From: Macrolepiota albuminosa
Lineage: Eukaryota > Basidiomycota > Agaricomycetes > Agaricales > Agaricaceae
Length of the DNA stretch: 64,000 nucleotides
Direction: 5' to 3'
Assembly (NCBI GenBank): GCA_027475525.1
Contig: JAMWFC010000044.1
Span: 621,340-685,339 of the forward strand
Of the stretch, positions 21,499 through 31,365 are shown in pieces. The notes beneath the pieces are model-generated. The model did not search any database and had not been told where the DNA came from. It worked only from the letters and a program-made list of their open reading frames with translations. Position numbers and translations under genes: made by a program. Position 1 is the stretch's first letter; the number at the start of each line of letters is the position of its first letter.

Positions 21499-23564
21499 TC
21501 AAAGGTGGGCGCGGGGTGTATACCCCTTCCTCAGGGCTCCCGGCTTTGCAGGGCAGTTGGTAGCGTAGTGGCCAGGTTGGCCACATGCAAAACAAGTGCC
21601 CGACTGCCCTGGTGGGTTGGCCGGCTTGAAGTCCGGCCTTGGTTTAGGACGTTCTCCGTCCGGCGCCCGCTCTGGGCATGGGTGGCTCTGCCCTTGGGTC
21701 GCAGCAGGGGTTCTGCATACAACAAACCGTGTGTTGCGGTCACGGTCCAAATCGGTCTTTTTGGCCAGGAAGGTTCCCACATGCTGACCCTGTGAGGGTG
21801 TCCCACCAGGCGGTAATTGCCTGGATCCCTCTTTGTGTCCACTCCGATGCTCGTAGTGGTTAGCAGTCTTCAGGGACTGCTCATACCTAATGGCATATGC
21901 CACAAACTCTTCCACATCGTTGACTTCTGGGGACAGTCCGTCCTCACGTATCAAATAGCGGCGCATGTCCGCTGGGATGCCATCCAAGAACGTTTCGAGC
22001 ATTGTATACCTGTCCGGGTATACTGCCATGTTCTGGGCATGGTCATTAAGGGTATCATAGAACCCTTGCACTCCCAACTTCTTGGTGTACTTGGCGGACT
22101 GGAAGTTCCACCTTGCATCCTGGAGCGTTGAGGGGTGTACGAATCGATCGTACAGTTCTGTAAGGACTCCTTTGAACATCCAGTCATATTGGACACGGTT
22201 GACGTGCAGTACTGCCCGTGGAAACCATCCCATGGCCTCTCCGGCCAAGAACTCAGGAAGAACAAAGATTTGTTCTCGTTCCATACGGTCGCCTCCGTAT
22301 AAGCACATGGCGAGATGGGTGCATACATCCATCGCCCAATCTTCCAGGTCGCTGAACTTGGACGTGCCTGTATAGGCGCGAATGTGCCTACTGTCTGCTT
22401 TACGCAGCTTCACTCCATCTGGTAACTGTAAGGTTACACCCAGGGCATCATCGACTACTTGATGCAGGCAATCGTGCATGGCTTCATGATGCATTCGAAT
22501 GGCCTCCCGCTGACCTGGGGATCTAGTCGCCAAATCAGCGGCATGGGGAAGTGACTTCCCTCGTCCACCCTGCGGAGGACGTCCCGAGCCTCCTCGACTG
22601 TGGGCATAATTGCCCTCGTCTCGAGGAGTCGACCTAGGGCCATCATCCCGGCCGTTACCAGGGACATCATGTCTCGTGGCGCCATCTTGATCGAGGAAGT
22701 CTCCTCGATCATAATCATTGCGCCGCCCTGGAACTGGAGAAGCTTGATTCTCCTGACCCTGCGTGACAAATTGACGACGCATCTCGTCAATGGGCTTAGT
22801 GCCCTTGAATACGATGCCCTGATCGTCAATAAGGGACTGTCCCTTAGTCCTGAGGTCGCCATTGCACATACGTTGATACGCGACTCTGTCGCTCAACGTT
22901 TTGGCCATGGGCACGCGCGGCATCACAGATGTCTCACTCTCCACCTTGAGCACGGTACTATTGTGCCCATCCGGACCTGACATATCTGTCCTACGGTCTT
23001 GGTTACGCATGTGTGGGGGCTCCTCACACCACCCTTGTCCTGCTGGAGTATAAAAAGTACTCACCGGTCTTGCTTCAGGCACTTCCTGCACCTGTGCTAG
23101 TGCCTCCACTAGCTCGATTCCGACGTCTTGATTGCGTCATGCCAAGCATTCCTCGGACGTGTGACTCCAGGGGGTCAAGGCCCCCGATTGCCATGTGGCC
23201 TTCCGCTGCACATACATTTGCAGCTCCATCGTGAGCACTCTCACCATCAAATCAGTATATTGTGTACTGAATACATTGGGCACTTCATGCCCTTGTCACC
23301 TAAGTGCTACTATATGCACTGACGCGTAGCGCTCGAGTCACGCTTGGGTGGTGTATTTCATCACCTCTGGGTGCAAGTCCCAGAACACCCGCAAGCGCAC
23401 GGTGTATGCGGTTTTCAGCCGCTGCTCCTCTGCTCCAGCGTCGTCGTCACTTGACAACTCCATCACCTCCTCTGGAAGCTCTACAACCTCCGGAGCTTCC
23501 TCCACTGCTGGTGTGCGCAGGAATCGGTTTTCCGCGTGGGATACTTCAGGCCTTGCAGCCTCCT
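21499..23564 (-). pseudogene. gag: Chr-C gag, C-terminal two-thirds
   Basis: Minus-strand gag with a capsid-like region (LTELYDRFVHPSTLQDARW) and a standard CCHC knuckle CFACGQPGHYATNC near 21590. The section 23109-21499 is open. Between 23564 and 23110 the frame holds three TGA codons that look like mutated CGA. The N-terminal part lies beyond Gyp-B at 35370-34903, and counting CCGG once joins the two parts in frame. Confidence 0.85.
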
Positions 23565-23568
23565 CCGG

Positions 23569-24521
23569 TGATAGGACCCCATACAGGTTAGGCGCATCAA
23601 CGGCAGGCTCGGCACCGGCTCCGGAAACCTTGCCGCACTCGTTCCGAACTTAGCGCACGCGTTCTACCCATTTTAAGCCATTTCTGACGGCCGCGCACGG
23701 CAAGAAGCAGATCCAATCAATGATAGCGCCGACGGCAGCAAGAATGACAACTGACAGATGGCATCAGTCACTGACGACAGCGCTTAGCGAGAAGCTTGAT
23801 GATCTATCAAAAACTGACGGACAGCTTGGCGTTTGACCTTGGCGTCTGACACCGCTTACCGTCTCGATTTGGCGCCCAACGTCGCTTAGGTGTTCTGACA
23901 GACAGAAGGGTGATGGAGTGATGGTTTAGTACCGCGATCTGCCGCCTGGTGGCGCCAAGGGTCCTCAAAGGACGGTAGGGATCTGAAACCGTTGGAGCTA
24001 CCCCTTTGAAATTTTCCAGTTTACCGCACTCTGGCGTCATTAGCCACTGGCGACGGCAAACTCATTGTAGTATAAAAGTACTTACCGACTTGTACATAGA
24101 AGAATAGCAGACGAATAGACCACAGTTTCCCCCACTTACTTCAGTCTCCCTTACGCTCAAGAGCTCATTTACGCTACGGTCGGCAACGTCAAAACTCATC
24201 GGTAGTTACAGACGTTCGCCAACACTCGACATACTCGCGCCTTGCAACTACGGCAGGCATTATCGACGCTTAGAACCTCGCTAAGCTTATCGTGCTCTTG
24301 CCGCTCACCCTTGCCGTGTTCACTTACCGCATTTCCTTAGGCGCTTTACCTTAGCGCTTACCACTTGCCGACCCCGTTACCGACTTTTACCCTTTTTCAC
24401 AGACGCGTTCTCTGGGACCTGCCCGGGACTCCTCAACACACTTATAGCGCGCCCAACGCACACTCTTGGTTAGGTAACACTTTAGCTACGTTTGTTTCTG
24501 ACCAAACTTTGGGCGTCATCA
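23569..24521 (+). repeat. Gyp-B 5' LTR
   Basis: 953 bp, TGATAGG...GTCATCA. TATAAAAG lies at 24071-24078. Counted by eye on both strands, the words TAGCG, TACCG, TGGCG and TGCCG occur about 35 times in total, against roughly seven expected for four random 5-mers. Confidence 0.95.
24071..24078 (+). promoter_or_regulatory. Probable TATA box of the Gyp-B LTR
   Basis: TATAAAAG in the middle of the LTR, corresponding to the TATA of Gyp-A. Likely drives gag-pol. Confidence 0.6.
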
Positions 24522-24524
24522 AAT

Positions 24525-24541
24525 TGGAGCCCACCGCGAGG
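24525..24541 (+). other. Gyp-B primer-binding site
   Basis: TGGAGCCCACCGCGAGG, three bases after the LTR, identical to Gyp-A. Directly downstream CTCTAG at 24545-24550 looks like a splice acceptor before the gag frame. Confidence 0.7.
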
Positions 24542-24550
24542 GATCTCTAG

Positions 24551-27214
24551 GGCAGAATTCCGCCAGAAACCCGTCTCCAGCGTAGGCGCCGCCTGCTAGA
24601 CCAGTCGGCAGAAGGCATTGCTCCTTCCCACCCATCAACCCCACAACCACCTGGTGCCTTACCGGGTCTCTCTCTAGCCCAGGAACTACAGAACGCCACT
24701 GTAGACGCTTTTCCTGATCTCTTCCCGCATTCCCTTGATTATAGTGCCGACGACCCCTTAGCGTCGCCCTTTACTTTGCCGCAATCAGTTACTCCCATCA
24801 CTCCGCTAACGCCTCTTTCACAACTCATTTCTCTTACCCCGTCGCCAATTTCTAGAACTCCTTCCCCACTACCGCTAACCGAACTCGCCAACACAGTCGC
24901 TATGGAACAACAAGTCCAACGCATGCCGCCACGCAACCACTTCTCGGCACCGAAATGGGACGAGACCAAGCCACGGGAGCTCTCCCAGTATTTCAAAGAG
25001 TTGGAGTATCTATTCAGAGATTGTAACATTACCGACCACACGCAGATGAAGGAGTACGCGGCAAGATACGTATCATATGACACGGCAGAAACGTGGACAG
25101 GTCTTACCGAGTTTGCCGCCTTTGTCCCTGCCGCCCCGCCAGCTCCAGCTCAAGGCGCTTCGTATGAGGACTGGAAGACGGCAGTGATCCAGCTGTACCC
25201 TGGCGCCGAGGAGGCTACCCGATATACGGTAAACGAGTTACAGAAACTAGTACAGGAATCTTTCGACAGTGGCACATCGTCGCTTGGCGCATTCTCTACG
25301 TATTACCGCGAATTCCAGAAAATCGCTAGGTGGCTTCTGCAGAACGGCAAGCTCTATATTAACGAAGAGCGTCGCCTGTTCCAGCAGGGCATCCCGACTT
25401 CACTGTGGACGCGTATTGCTCGTCGCCTAGAGATAGTTCATCAGGCCCATCACCCTGACGAGCCCTATAACGTTGCCGACGTCTTTGAAGCCGGTAAATG
25501 GGTTCTCAAGGGAACGGACACTGGCGTTGGATTGCAGCGCGCTAGGACGAGCCCACCACCTGAGCGAACTAACGGTATCATTCCCATCCCGCCTCCTGTT
25601 GCCGACTTCGTTAAGAAAGAGGAGCTCAATGCTGCTATTACCGCCGCTGTCGCTTCCGCTATGACTCGCATCGAAACCATGATTACCACCAACCTCACGG
25701 CTAATCGACCCGCTAACGTACCCGCGCCTGGCCCTTGCCACTTCTGTGGGGAAATTGGCCATACCATGACTAGAGGACGCTGCGCTACCCTCGAGAATTA
25801 CGTTCGCCAAGGTAGAATTCGAAGGGCTATCGACGGCAAGATAGTCCTCACCACTGGCGCCACCATCCCCAACTACCCAGACAAGAAGTCCTTCCAGGAG
25901 CGAGTTGATGAGTGGCATAGGCGCAACCCAGGACAAATCGTTACCGGCACGCTATCTGGCAACGCTAATCCCGACCCCGAGCAGGCGACCCAACAGCAGA
26001 TGATTCACGAGGTCCTACATTTCGACAGCGTTGGCGACCACCCTACTTTCTCGCGGGAAGAGCGTATCGCCAAGCTGCAGCAGGAATTAGATTCGCTAAA
26101 AAATCAGGTCTTTGATGGGGTTGAAGTTAAGCAGCCTAAACAACCTCTTAAAGGATACAAGCCAATGCCTCCCGCTAGCAAGTTACCGACACCTGCTCCT
26201 GCCGCACCTCCTGCCACTGCCCCTGCTCCTGCTTCAGAACCATCGTCGTCCGCTACCGCTCCCGAACCGCCTTTGCCGCCTCTCCATCCCTATTCAGGGA
26301 TTCCCGATCGTTATCATGCTCCCGCACAACGAAACTTTGCCGCTCCCGAGAAACGTCCTGAGGGTGGCTACCGACCTACTGCGCCAATTTTCGACATCGA
26401 GAAATCGAACCACGTTTTTAACCGCATCATGAAAACCCACGTCACCTTGTCAGTAGAAGAACTTTGTAGTATTGCTCCCGACGTCCGCAACCAGGTCAAG
26501 ACGGCAGTCACTCCCCGACGACCCTTGGCGACAGCCGTTGCCGAGGTTGATGAACTCGACGACGCGCTACCTGGTTTTTCCGTTACCGTCGACTCTCCCG
26601 ACACTGAAGACTCTCTTGCCGACCCCATCGCTAACGCCACCTCTGTGGACCCAGTGGAGACCTACCTTAGGTCAGTCGACCACGGCGAAGACCCAGCAAT
26701 CCTTACCGTCGCCCAAGAATCGCACGCTATCCGCTCGGTAGCGCTAACCGTAGACAACAAGCACGAAGTAGAGGCAATCGTGGATAGCGGGTCTCAGATT
26801 ATTTCTATGGCAGCTGAAGTCGCTAACGATCTAGGCCTCATTTACGACCCTACCGTTATACTAAATATGCAGAGCGCTAACGGTACGGTAGACAGATCCC
26901 TCGGCCTCGCCAAGAATGTGCCGTGCACCCTTGGCGACATTACGTTTTATCTTCAGATCCACATTTTACGCTCCCCGGCTTACGACTTACTACTCGGCAG
27001 ACCCTTCGACGTCTTGGCGCGATCAGTCGTCAAGACAGTTACCGACGAGGAAACGACCCTCACAATTAGCGACCCCAACTCCGGAATCCGACGAACGGTG
27101 CCAACGTTCCCTAGGGGACAACGAAAAGGCGCCCGCGCTAAGCCCCCGGAGTTTACCGACCAACACGCCAACGAGCCTCCACACCGGTGTTTTCACAGAC
27201 CATCGAGGAGGTGA
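24551..27214 (+). CDS. gag-pro: Gyp-B gag-protease
   Basis: Open from 24551 after an in-frame TAG. The first ATG is at 24902 (770 aa from there). The segment before that ATG is still conserved with Gyp-A (RIPPETR, PGALP), so translation or splicing may begin earlier. Counting from the ATG, a capsid-like region includes SYEDWKTAVIQLYPGAEEAT. A zinc knuckle CX2CX4HX6C lies at residues 279-294, with a longer last spacing than the usual CX2CX4HX4C. A Pro/Ala-rich linker follows. The aspartic protease motif DSG is at residues 628-630, with LLLGRPFDVLARS later. The end overlaps pol by 28 bases in the -1 frame at GTGTTTTC, conserved in Gyp-A. Confidence 0.93.
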   Translation, partial: GRIPPETRLQRRRRLLDQSAEGIAPSHPSTPQPPGALPGLSLAQELQNATVDAFPDLFPHSLDYSADDPLASPFTLPQSVTPITPLTPLSQLISLTPSPISRTPSPLPLTELANTVAMEQQVQRMPPRNHFSAPKWDETKPRELSQYFKELEYLFRDCNITDHTQMKEYAARYVSYDTAETWTGLTEFAAFVPAAPPAPAQGASYEDWKTAVIQLYPGAEEATRYTVNELQKLVQESFDSGTSSLGAFSTYYREFQKIARWLLQNGKLYINEERRLFQQGIPTSLWTRIARRLEIVHQAHHPDEPYNVADVFEAGKWVLKGTDTGVGLQRARTSPPPERTNGIIPIPPPVADFVKKEELNAAITAAVASAMTRIETMITTNLTANRPANVPAPGPCHFCGEIGHTMTRGRCATLENYVRQGRIRRAIDGKIVLTTGATIPNYPDKKSFQERVDEWHRRNPGQIVTGTLSGNANPDPEQATQQQMIHEVLHFDSVGDHPTFSREERIAKLQQELDSLKNQVFDGVEVKQPKQPLKGYKPMPPASKLPTPAPAAPPATAPAPASEPSSSATAPEPPLPPLHPYSGIPDRYHAPAQRNFAAPEKRPEGGYRPTAPIFDIEKSNHVFNRIMKTHVTLSVEELCSIAPDVRNQVKTAVTPRRPLATAVAEVDELDDALPGFSVTVDSPDTEDSLADPIANATSVDPVETYLRSVDHGEDPAILTVAQESHAIRSVALTVDNKHEVEAIVDSGSQIISMAAEVANDLGLIYDPTVILNMQSANGTVDRSLGLAKNVPCTLGDITFYLQIHILRSPAYDLLLGRPFDVLARSVVKTVTDEETTLTISDPNSGIRRTVPTFPRGQRKGARAKPPEFTDQHANEPPHRCFHRPSRR

Positions 27215-30200
27215 TTGGCGACGATCACGGAGATGTAGCGCTAACGCTGGAATTTGACCATTCAACTGGTCTTGTAACTGTTATGTCAACTGCTTTTCTT
27301 GACGAAGATGTTTTAACTACTTTACCTACTACCGACGCAGAGCCTTCCCAGAAAAATCAAAACATTACCGACTCTTCTCTTGCCTACTTATACCTTACCG
27401 CCTCCGAATCGTTTCAAAATATTGCGTCTACCGATACGTATCTCACTACCCTTCCCGGAGCCTCGTCTCCTGCCGTTCTTGGACTTGCCGCTCCTCAGGC
27501 TACAGTTCCCCTTTCCACATCTGTGTATAACCAAGCTAACGCTCCCAAAAGGAAAGGGGTTCAAGTTAAAAAGAAATATAAGCCAGTTGCGCTTAAAACA
27601 AAACCCATCGCTACGCACTCTCCCGAGACGTTTAGGATCGAGCGCCAAATTATTGGCGACCCTCTTGCCGCCATACCGACCTTAACACCGAATCCGCGAC
27701 CCTTTCAGCCCACCGGACGTTTTACCGCGGAGCGCCAGCAGCAGTTCGCCAAGGAGCACGACACAGGATTTTTGACCAAAGATGAGTTGAATGTCCTTAC
27801 CGATCTTGTCGCTAAGCAAGACAAAGCCTTCGCCTGGGAGGACTCAGAACGCGGCAGCCTTCGCACAGATTTCTTCCCGCCTGTCGTAATCCCGACCATC
27901 CCTCACGTGCCGTGGACTGAGCACAACCGACCGTTACCGCCTGGAATCGAAGCCGAGGTCTGCCAGATTATTAGGACTAAGATACAGGCTGGCGTCTACG
28001 AGCCCTCTAATAGTTCTTACCGCTCCCGTTGGTTCTGTGTTCTCAAAAAGAACGGCAATCTACGCATAGTTCACAGTCTTGAGCCGCTGAATAGAGTAAC
28101 CATACGACACTCTGGCGTACCGCCTTTCCCTGACCACTTTGCCGAGTCCTTTGCCGGGCGTATTTGTGGCGCCACCCTTGATCTTTACGTTGGCTATGAT
28201 GAACGCTTAATCCACCCTTCTTCCCGTGACCTCACTACGTTTCAAACTCCGTTTGGCGCCTTGCGCCTAGTCACCTTACCGATGGGCTGGACAAACTCTG
28301 TCCCCATATTTCATGACGACATCACATTCATCCTCCAACCCGAGATACCGCATAACGTCTTAAGCTTCATTGATGACGTTGGCGTCAAAGGTCCCAAAGA
28401 CTGGCGACTCGTAAACGGCTTACCGGCGACCCATCCCGAGAACCACAACATTCGCTTAGCGCTATGGGAGTTTTTCCAGCTGCTCAATCGAGTTCTCCAA
28501 CGTATGAAGTATAGCGGTGGTACGTTTAGCGGTCACAAACTCCTCCTTTGCGCGCCAAGGTTCAAAATACTTGGTCACATCTGCACTCCCGACGGTCGCG
28601 TTCCCGACGAGTCTCGCTTAGCACTCTTGGAGCGCTGGGGTCCTTGCCGCGACTTATCTGAAGTTCGCGCCTTTCTTGGTACTGTTGGCGTTCTTAGAAT
28701 ATTCGTTAAGAACTTTGCCCATCGCGCACATGCCCTTAACCGACTCACCCGCGCTAACGAGCCCTTCGAATTTGGGCCAGGCCAGGTCACTGCCCAACGC
28801 GACTTAGTAAAAGCTCTGCAGGACGCCAAGCCCCTAGTCCCCATCGATTATACCTCTGCCGATCCTGTCGTCTTGGCGGTGGATACCTCGTACATTGCCG
28901 TTGGCTACTTCTTGTGCCAGTGCCTTAGCGACAACAGAAAACAGCGACGCTACAACCGCTTTGGGTCTATTACGCTAAACGACCGGGAGTCTCGCTACAG
29001 TCAGCCTAAGCTAGAGCTCTATGGATTGTTCAAAGCCTTCCGAGCGCTAAAGATGTATCTGATTGGCGTGCGGAACCTGATTGTCGAAGTCGACGCTAGG
29101 TACATCAAAGGCATGCTGCAGAATCCTGATATCCAGCCGTCCGCTAGCATGAACCGGTGGGTAGTCGCCATCCTCATGTTTCACTTTGAGTTGGTACACG
29201 TCAAGAGCTCTTTCCACGGACCAGATGGACTTTCTAGGCGACCACGGCAGCCTGGCGACCCGGCAGTGGACCCACAGGCTGATAGCGATTTCGAGGACTG
29301 GATCGACCGACTACATGGTTTCGTGCACCTCATACAACAACCGATTCCCCTACTACGACGGCAACAGCCTACCAGCATATTTTTACATCCCATCGTCCCT
29401 TACCGCCCTGAGATCTTTAGCGCACCCCTCACATTCTACACGGCAAGCATCCTTGGACAAGACTTGCCTCCCGTAAAAGTCGTACAGGAACCCCAGTCGC
29501 TAAGAGAAGACAGCAAAAACCTGACCTACGATGCCGTTCCCCGATCCGCCAAGGCAAAAGCAGAGGACAGTCGCTTGCTAATAGTTGAACAATGGCTACA
29601 AGACCTTAAGCGACCCCCAGACCTTACCGACGAACAATACGCTACCTTTATCCGCTATGCTACCCACTTCTTCTTTACCGACAACCGACTTTGGCGACGA
29701 AATCGAGATGGCGCCCACAAGCTGATCATCAAGCCAGAAGGTCGCTTACGAGTCTTGCGCGCTATGCATGACGAGCTAGGACATAGAGGTCTGTACGCTA
29801 CCCGAGCTTCTCTGCTAGAACGCTTTTGGTGGCCACACGCTAGTGCCGACATCGCCTGGTACATTAGGACTTGCCACCTTTGCCAAATTCAACAGACACG
29901 CCAAGTACTCATACCGCCAACCGTTGCAACGCCAGCTCCCCTCTTCAGCAAAATCTACGTCGACACCATGCATATGCCTAAATCTGGTCGCAACAAGTAC
30001 ATCATTCAAGGTCGTTGCTCGCTAATCCACTGGCCTGAATTTCGAATGCTTCAGAGAGAAAATACCGACGCGGTCGCCAAGTGGCTATTTGAGGACGTCA
30101 TTTGCCGTTGGGGAGCGCTAAGAGAAATCGTCACGGATAATGGTGCGCCAATTATCAAAGCGCTAACATACCTCGCCAAGAAATACAACATTCACCACAT

Positions 30201-30936
30201 TCGAGTATCTGGCTACAACAAGCGCGCCAATGGCCTGGTAGAGAGACCACACTTTGACGTCCGGCAAGCTCTCTTCAAGGCGGTCGATGGCGACGAGGCT
30301 CGTTGGAGTGAAGCGACATATTCAGTATTTTGGTCGGAAAGAGTTACTATTCGTAAGCGCATGGGTTGCTCTCCCTATTACGCGGCTACTGGCACCCATC
30401 CTTTACTCCCTGCCGACATCATAGAAGCGACCTACCTTCAGCCAGCTCCCAACAGCATCTTAGCGACTACCGATCTTGTCGCCAGACGAGCTATTGATCT
30501 CCAGCGAAGGAAAGAAGATTTAGAGCGACTCCACGAGGTAGTCTTTAGCGCCCGTCGCCAAGCAGCCCTACGATTCGAAACCGAGCATAGCGCTACCATC
30601 AAAGATTACAACTTCCCGAGAGGAGCGCTAGTGCTCATGCGCAACTCCAAAATCGAAACCTCTTACAACAAGAAAATGCGCCCTCGCTATCTAGGACCTT
30701 TGGTAGTTATCTCCCGTAACCGTGGAGGCGCTTACGTGCTCTGTGAATTAGATGGTTCAGTACTACATCGACCTGTTGCCGCTTTTCGCCTATTACCGTA
30801 TCTCGCCAGAGAACAAATCGACTTGCCGCTTGAAGCGCTAGATATCGACACCGCCAAGCTGAGAGAACTTGAAGAAACCGAACTATTGGACGATGATGAC
30901 TTGCCGACTTTAGTTGAAGAAGAAGAAAACGATTAG
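27187..30936 (+). CDS. pol: Gyp-B pol: RT, RNase H, integrase
   Basis: 1249 codons in the -1 frame relative to gag-pro. The first in-frame ATG is only at 27283, so synthesis by frameshift is likely. An N-terminal linker of about 200 residues is followed by RT: LDLYVGYDERLIHPS, then FIDD at 28366-28377 where most gypsy RTs have Y[VL]DD. RNase H: LAVDTSYIAVGYFLCQ, then VEVDARYIKG. Integrase: HDELGHRG plus CHLCQIQ (HH-CC), catalytic D at 29962, D at 30136 and E at 30241 (34 residues between the last two). The C-terminal part has RYLGPLVVISRNRGGAY and an acidic tail. I see no chromodomain. It copies genomic RNA to DNA and integrates it. Confidence 0.96.
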   Translation: MFSQTIEEVIGDDHGDVALTLEFDHSTGLVTVMSTAFLDEDVLTTLPTTDAEPSQKNQNITDSSLAYLYLTASESFQNIASTDTYLTTLPGASSPAVLGLAAPQATVPLSTSVYNQANAPKRKGVQVKKKYKPVALKTKPIATHSPETFRIERQIIGDPLAAIPTLTPNPRPFQPTGRFTAERQQQFAKEHDTGFLTKDELNVLTDLVAKQDKAFAWEDSERGSLRTDFFPPVVIPTIPHVPWTEHNRPLPPGIEAEVCQIIRTKIQAGVYEPSNSSYRSRWFCVLKKNGNLRIVHSLEPLNRVTIRHSGVPPFPDHFAESFAGRICGATLDLYVGYDERLIHPSSRDLTTFQTPFGALRLVTLPMGWTNSVPIFHDDITFILQPEIPHNVLSFIDDVGVKGPKDWRLVNGLPATHPENHNIRLALWEFFQLLNRVLQRMKYSGGTFSGHKLLLCAPRFKILGHICTPDGRVPDESRLALLERWGPCRDLSEVRAFLGTVGVLRIFVKNFAHRAHALNRLTRANEPFEFGPGQVTAQRDLVKALQDAKPLVPIDYTSADPVVLAVDTSYIAVGYFLCQCLSDNRKQRRYNRFGSITLNDRESRYSQPKLELYGLFKAFRALKMYLIGVRNLIVEVDARYIKGMLQNPDIQPSASMNRWVVAILMFHFELVHVKSSFHGPDGLSRRPRQPGDPAVDPQADSDFEDWIDRLHGFVHLIQQPIPLLRRQQPTSIFLHPIVPYRPEIFSAPLTFYTASILGQDLPPVKVVQEPQSLREDSKNLTYDAVPRSAKAKAEDSRLLIVEQWLQDLKRPPDLTDEQYATFIRYATHFFFTDNRLWRRNRDGAHKLIIKPEGRLRVLRAMHDELGHRGLYATRASLLERFWWPHASADIAWYIRTCHLCQIQQTRQVLIPPTVATPAPLFSKIYVDTMHMPKSGRNKYIIQGRCSLIHWPEFRMLQRENTDAVAKWLFEDVICRWGALREIVTDNGAPIIKALTYLAKKYNIHHIRVSGYNKRANGLVERPHFDVRQALFKAVDGDEARWSEATYSVFWSERVTIRKRMGCSPYYAATGTHPLLPADIIEATYLQPAPNSILATTDLVARRAIDLQRRKEDLERLHEVVFSARRQAALRFETEHSATIKDYNFPRGALVLMRNSKIETSYNKKMRPRYLGPLVVISRNRGGAYVLCELDGSVLHRPVAAFRLLPYLAREQIDLPLEALDIDTAKLRELEETELLDDDDLPTLVEEEEND

Positions 30937-31365
30937 AAAAGAATATTATTGATAAGCTCCTTTTTCTATTACTTACTTTACTTATCTTGCTTGCCGATAC
31001 TTACTATACTATATTCAACAGACATTTTCTTACATAGTCAAGCCGCAGCGCTAGCGTGTCGTCAACGCTTAGCGCATTGCGCAACTCTCGCCAGGGGTTT
31101 TTCGCCATGATGATTTACTGAGCGTTCCCCTTTTCTCAAAAATTTGTCTAAGTCCCACACCTACTACTCCTCTTGCTAAAACTTACTTTAGAATACTTAC
31201 CGCTTGCTTTCTCTTTGCTTTACTTTCTTGGCTCTCTGCTGTTGCGCTAACTTAGGTTTTGGGACTTAACCTTTCACTCGAAAAAGAGGCGGCAAGAAAA
31301 TAATATATGTAGACGGTAACAAAAAGAAAAATTTACATAAACGGCCTATCTACGCTAAGGTCCGT
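30937..31365. other. Gyp-B spacer between convergent pol and antisense gene
   Basis: 429 bases without a gene, separating the 3' ends of pol (+) and antisense gene B (-). It contains the block 31094-31130 shared with Gyp-A, roughly GGGGTTTTTNNGCCATGATGATTTACTGAGCGTT then CCCC. Rich in T runs. It may hold 3'-end signals for both transcripts (inference). Confidence 0.55.
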
